NCBI GenBank assembly: GCA_902572155.1
Contig: CACGET010000022.1
Coordinates: 1 to 17,951, forward strand
Length of the DNA: 17,951 bases
Origin: an uncultured Pelagibacteraceae bacterium
GTDB taxonomy: Bacteria > Pseudomonadota > Alphaproteobacteria > Pelagibacterales > Pelagibacteraceae
Direction: 5' to 3'
This document shows, piece after piece, positions 15,069 to 17,951 of this stretch; position 1 is the first letter of the stretch, and every line of letters starts with the position of its first letter. A model generated the notes under the pieces. The model was not told where the DNA came from. It saw only the letters and a list, made by a program, of their open reading frames with translations, and did not search any database. The position numbers and the translations under genes were made by a program.

Positions 15069-15946
15069 AAGGTATTATCTTAGCAGGTGGAAATGGCACA
15101 AGGTTTAGACCAGCATCCCTTGGGGTCTCCAAACATTTACTTCAAGTTTATGATAAGCCAATGATTTACTATTCATTATCATTGTTATTTTTATCAAAAA
15201 TTAAAGATATACTTTTAATTTGTAAATCTGAGGATTTAAAGGCCTACAAAAATCTGCTTGGAAATGGTAGTTATTTTGGCGTAAAAATTTCTTATGAGAT
15301 TCAAGATAATCCTAATGGAATCGCTGAAGCATTAATTATAGGAGAAAAATTTATTGGAAGAAGTAACTTTTGTCTCATATTAGGAGACAACTTTTTCTTT
15401 GGTCATACAGTTCCAATAATTCTCCAAAAAGCATCAAAGAATATTTTAGGAGTTAATCTCTTAACATTTGAATCGAATACTCCACAAGAGTTTGGGGTAA
15501 TTTATTTTGACAAAAATCAAAAACCTCTAAAAATAAAAGAAAAACCAAAAGATGGAAAGTCAAACTCAGTTATTCCAGGGATTTATTTTTATACACCTAA
15601 GGCTATAGAATATGCAAAAAAAATGAGAAAATCTGCCAGGGGCGAATTAGAGATTAGTGATTTAAATAAAGTAATTTTATCCAAAAATGAACTAAAAGTT
15701 TTTAAAATGGGTAGAGGAATTGCCTGGTTAGATATGGGTGATCCTGAAAGATTAAATGCTGCTAGCAATTTTGTAAGATCTGTTCAAATAAATCAAGGTT
15801 TTTTAATTTCTTGCTTAGAAGAAATTGCCTTAAATAATAAGTGGATTAAATCAAATGAATTAAAAAAAAATATAGATAAACTTAAACTTTCTACTAATTA
15901 TTACAAATATATAAAAAAATTAATAAGTGATAAAAAGTTTAAATAA
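15065..15946 (+). CDS. rmlA: Glucose-1-phosphate thymidylyltransferase
   Basis: A 293-residue nucleotidyltransferase that makes dTDP-glucose from dTTP and glucose-1-phosphate, the entry step for the dTDP-sugars here. Diagnostic motifs are LAGGNGTRFRP (6-16), GVSKHLLQVYDKPMIYY (20-36), LGDNFFFG (106-113, metal-binding Asp108), IKEKPK (157-162), PGIYFYTPKAIEYAK (171-185), GELEISDLN (193-201) and WLDMGDPERL (221-230). The length is normal. Some generally fixed positions differ (SLGVSKHLL for TKGVSKQLL, DMGDPE for DTGTHE) but the catalytic residues are kept. It sits between rmlB (four-base overlap) and the ABC exporter (20-base overlap), so the three are one transcription unit. Confidence 0.9.
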   Translation: MKGIILAGGNGTRFRPASLGVSKHLLQVYDKPMIYYSLSLLFLSKIKDILLICKSEDLKAYKNLLGNGSYFGVKISYEIQDNPNGIAEALIIGEKFIGRSNFCLILGDNFFFGHTVPIILQKASKNILGVNLLTFESNTPQEFGVIYFDKNQKPLKIKEKPKDGKSNSVIPGIYFYTPKAIEYAKKMRKSARGELEISDLNKVILSKNELKVFKMGRGIAWLDMGDPERLNAASNFVRSVQINQGFLISCLEEIALNNKWIKSNELKKNIDKLKLSTNYYKYIKKLISDKKFK

Positions 15947-17651
15947 GATATTTTTCATAATTGGTGATAAAAAATTAAAATTTTTTATATTATCTTTAGG
16001 AAGTTTATTATCCTCATTGTTCGACATTATTGGTATAGGAATGGTTGGCCCGTTAGTGATATCTTTTTTAGATATTGAGTTATTAATTAATCTAGTCACT
16101 CAGCATACAAATATTGAGGCCTCATTTATAGAAAAATTTGACCATTCCAAAATTATTATATTTTTTTGTATAATCTTGCTTTTATCTTTTACTTTAAAAT
16201 CTCTTATTTCTTTTCTCATAAATAGAGAAATTCTAAAAGCAGGATTTTTTATACAAAAAGAATTAAGGAATCGATTTATAAAAATTTTTCAAGATTTAAG
16301 TTATGAAGATTTTTTAAAAAAAAAGACTAGCGAGTTACTTCACGCAATAAATCATTTAACAATAGTTTTTTGTCAAAATACTATTGTAAAAATTTTTGTT
16401 TTATTTTCTGAATTTATTATTTTAATAACAGTAATAATTTTTTTATTTGCAATAAATATTAAAATTACCTTATTGATATTTTTAACATTATCTTCGATTT
16501 ATCTTTTTTACTTTTTTTTTATCAGAAAAAAAATGACTTTATATGGCACTATTCTTGGTGAGGCAGATCAAAAATTCTTAGATTTTGGAAAAATTACAAT
16601 GGATGGGTTTAAGGAAATCAGAATTCTTCAAAAGGATAAATATTTCTTTGATGAATATAAAAAAATAAATCAAACTTTTGCAGATATACATTTAAAATAT
16701 GACACTAACTTAATTTTACCCAAATTCTTACTTGAATCTTCTATTATAATTGTAATCATGATATTAACAATTTCTATTGTAATGGTAAGTGGAAATTCTT
16801 CAAATTCTATTGCTCTAATTGGAATCTTTACAGTATCAGCAGCACGAATAATACCTGTAGTTTACAATATTTTTAATTCTGTAGGAACAATATTGGGGTC
16901 CATGTACTCTATTGATAAAATTTATAATTTGATAATTGTTAATCCTGTAATTGATAATGAATATAAAGACCCTGTTTCTGACCAAATAAACGTTTTTAAC
17001 AAAATTGAATTTCAAAATGTAAGTTTTGGTTATACAAAAAAAAATATTCTTAATAATTTGAACCTTGAAATTAATAAGGGCCAAATTATTGGTTTAAGTG
17101 GTGATTCTGGCTCTGGAAAAACTACATTAATAAATTTAATGATTGGTTTTTTAAAACCACAAAAGGGTAAAATTTCAGTTAATGGGCTTGATATTCAAAT
17201 AAACCCTAAAAGTTGGCAGTCTAAAATTTCTTATATTTCACAACAAAACTTTGTATATGGAGCTAGTATTTTGGAAAATATTACTCTTGAAAAGGATATT
17301 AATAAAATAGATTTTAAAAAATTTGAAATGTCACTTGCTTCAGCTCATTTAACTGATTTTGTAAATCAATTAAATCAAAAAGAAAAAACAATTATTTCGG
17401 ATCAAGTTCTAAATATATCTGGCGGACAAAAACAAAGAATTGCAATTGCAAGATCTTTTTATTTCAATAGAAATTTTATTGTTTTAGATGAGAGCTTAAA
17501 TGCTTTACAAGAAGACCTTCAAAAGCAAATTATTAATGAATTAAAAAAAAATAAAGATGATTTAACTATAATAATAAGTTCTCATAATAAAAAAAATTTA
17601 GATCTTTGTGATCGTGTATATGATTTAACTAAAGAAGTTATAATTGAATAA
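15927..17651 (+). CDS. ABC exporter, fused permease-ATPase (MsbA/PglK-like)
   Basis: A 574-residue half-transporter in the inner membrane. Residues 1-330 hold the membrane domain, with hydrophobic stretches near 18-50, 76-100, 152-178, 180-200, 268-288 and 295-325. The ATPase domain (about 355-574) has Walker A SGDSGSGKTT (391-400), Q-loop ISYISQQ (Gln439), signature NISGGQKQR (496-504), Walker B FIVLDES (517-523, Glu522) and the switch His553. The D-loop reads NALQ where SALD is usual. The order matches exporters that flip lipid A or lipid-linked oligosaccharides, and the cluster setting favours an oligosaccharide. The start is GTG 15927, inside the end of rmlA; the next in-frame ATG (16042) would remove the first membrane segment. 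Confidence 0.85.
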   Translation: MIKSLNKIFFIIGDKKLKFFILSLGSLLSSLFDIIGIGMVGPLVISFLDIELLINLVTQHTNIEASFIEKFDHSKIIIFFCIILLLSFTLKSLISFLINREILKAGFFIQKELRNRFIKIFQDLSYEDFLKKKTSELLHAINHLTIVFCQNTIVKIFVLFSEFIILITVIIFLFAINIKITLLIFLTLSSIYLFYFFFIRKKMTLYGTILGEADQKFLDFGKITMDGFKEIRILQKDKYFFDEYKKINQTFADIHLKYDTNLILPKFLLESSIIIVIMILTISIVMVSGNSSNSIALIGIFTVSAARIIPVVYNIFNSVGTILGSMYSIDKIYNLIIVNPVIDNEYKDPVSDQINVFNKIEFQNVSFGYTKKNILNNLNLEINKGQIIGLSGDSGSGKTTLINLMIGFLKPQKGKISVNGLDIQINPKSWQSKISYISQQNFVYGASILENITLEKDINKIDFKKFEMSLASAHLTDFVNQLNQKEKTIISDQVLNISGGQKQRIAIARSFYFNRNFIVLDESLNALQEDLQKQIINELKKNKDDLTIIISSHNKKNLDLCDRVYDLTKEVIIE

Positions 17652-17656
17652 ATAGA

Positions 17657-17689
17657 TTTATAAAAAATCTTTTAAAAATTTTTTATAAA
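17657..17689. terminator. AT-only inverted repeat at a convergent gene junction
   Basis: An 11-base perfect inverted repeat (TTTATAAAAAA at 17657-17667, TTTTTTATAAA at 17679-17689) surrounds an 11-base loop, just after the exporter stop and inside the 3' end of the convergent minus-strand gene. Placement suits a shared bidirectional terminator. The stem has no G or C and would be weak, and such repeats can arise by chance in sequence this AT-rich. Confidence 0.25.
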
Positions 17690-17951
17690 ATGAAAAATCA
17701 TAAATTTTTTGAAAAGATCTAATGATATTACTATTTTCAGGTATCAATATCAGTCTTTTTGGAAATTTTAAGTTATTTATTCTTGGATGATTAAACTTAC
17801 TTGTTCTAAGCTTATTATTTGTTGGTTTAGATATAAACCCTTCCTCATTAATAAGAGTCTTATAGGGAAATATGCAATATTTTTTATTCAAGATATGATA
17901 AATTGTCCATTTAATAGCCCATGAATCTATCTTTTTTTTTAAAGTGTCTCT
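17658..17951 (-). CDS. C-terminal part of a glycosyltransferase-like protein, running off the window
   Basis: The minus strand is open from the right edge of the window (in frame with base 17951) to a stop at 17658-17660, giving 97 codons. It begins RDTLKKKIDSWAIKWTIYHI and continues with CIFPYKTLINEEGF. The D-S-W-x-x-x-W and 'x-x-P-x-x-x-L-I-x-x-x-GF' spacing recalls the C-terminal part of GT2-type nucleotide-diphospho-sugar transferases found in polysaccharide clusters. The apparent TTG start at 17891 is only an artefact of a frame that continues upstream; the real start lies beyond the window. The gene converges with the ABC exporter, leaving six bases between the stops. The family call is tentative, since only the tail is visible. 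Confidence 0.5.
   Translation of the reverse strand, partial: RDTLKKKIDSWAIKWTIYHILNKKYCIFPYKTLINEEGFISKPTNNKLRTSKFNHPRINNLKFPKRLILIPENSNIIRSFQKIYDFSFYKKFLKDFL

Noticed and set aside
16836..17084. Minus-strand open frame of 82 codons
   Set aside because: It is antisense to the ABC exporter and has no recognisable domain.
1..17951. CRISPR array, tRNA/rRNA gene, insertion sequence or prophage
   Set aside because: I saw no regularly spaced repeats, no cloverleaf or rRNA sequence, and no transposase, integrase or phage protein. Long A/T homopolymers account for the repeats that catch the eye.

Overview
The window is very AT-rich by eye (long A and T runs, Lys/Asn/Ile-rich proteins) and is densely packed with genes for nucleotide-sugar synthesis, glycosyl transfer and sugar decoration. 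It is a piece of a surface-polysaccharide (O-antigen/capsule-like) gene cluster. Base composition, tiny intergenic gaps, scarce Shine-Dalgarno sites and gene style suggest a streamlined marine alphaproteobacterium such as the SAR11/Pelagibacterales group. That assignment is an inference: no marker gene (rRNA, tRNA, ribosomal protein) is present.

Layout: (1) 1-666 holds two 5'-truncated genes back to back, a UDP-sugar epimerase fragment on the minus strand and the 3' part of a probable Gfo/Idh/MocA-type oxidoreductase with a SAF domain on the plus strand. (2) 666-3045 (+) is a tight cassette: family 2 glycosyltransferase, acyl-adenylating ligase and stand-alone acyl carrier protein. (3) 3038-5491 (-) carries a SAM methyltransferase, a PhyH-type Fe(II)/2-oxoglutarate dioxygenase and an AAC(3)-family N-acyltransferase. 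(4) 5492-5714 contains remnants of two lost genes. (5) 5715-10081 (-) runs from an N-formyltransferase through a perosamine-synthase-like aminotransferase, a frameshifted sugar C-methyltransferase and an aminotransferase remnant to an intact FdtB/QdtB-like aminotransferase. (6) 10148-12436 has a small methyltransferase-like protein (+), an RmlC-like epimerase (-) and a glycosyltransferase (-). (7) 12437-12737 is a gene-poor gap with a short unidentified reading frame. (8) 12738-17651 has an SDR epimerase (+), an FdtA-like cupin ketoisomerase (-), then rmlB, rmlA and an ABC exporter (+). (9) 17658-17951 is the C-terminal end of a glycosyltransferase-like gene (-) leaving the window.

How the genes may work together: RmlA and RmlB make dTDP-4-keto-6-deoxyglucose. 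The FdtA-like ketoisomerase and FdtB/QdtB-like aminotransferase would convert it to a dTDP-3-amino-3,6-dideoxyhexose, which an N-acyl- or N-formyltransferase could cap. A second module (formyltransferase, second aminotransferase, C-methyltransferase, perhaps the RmlC-like epimerase) looks designed for a formamido, possibly C-methylated, amino sugar, but its methyltransferase reading frame is broken by one base. The glycosyltransferases would assemble the unit and the ABC transporter could flip it across the membrane. The ligase/carrier-protein pair with the AAC(3)-like transferase suggests carrier-bound acylation of an amino sugar.

The most notable features are that candidate acylation cassette and the number of gene remnants (left edge, 5.5-5.7 kb, 6.8-7.0 kb, 7.6 kb, perhaps 12.6 kb). 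They indicate active gene turnover, or in part amplification/assembly artefacts.
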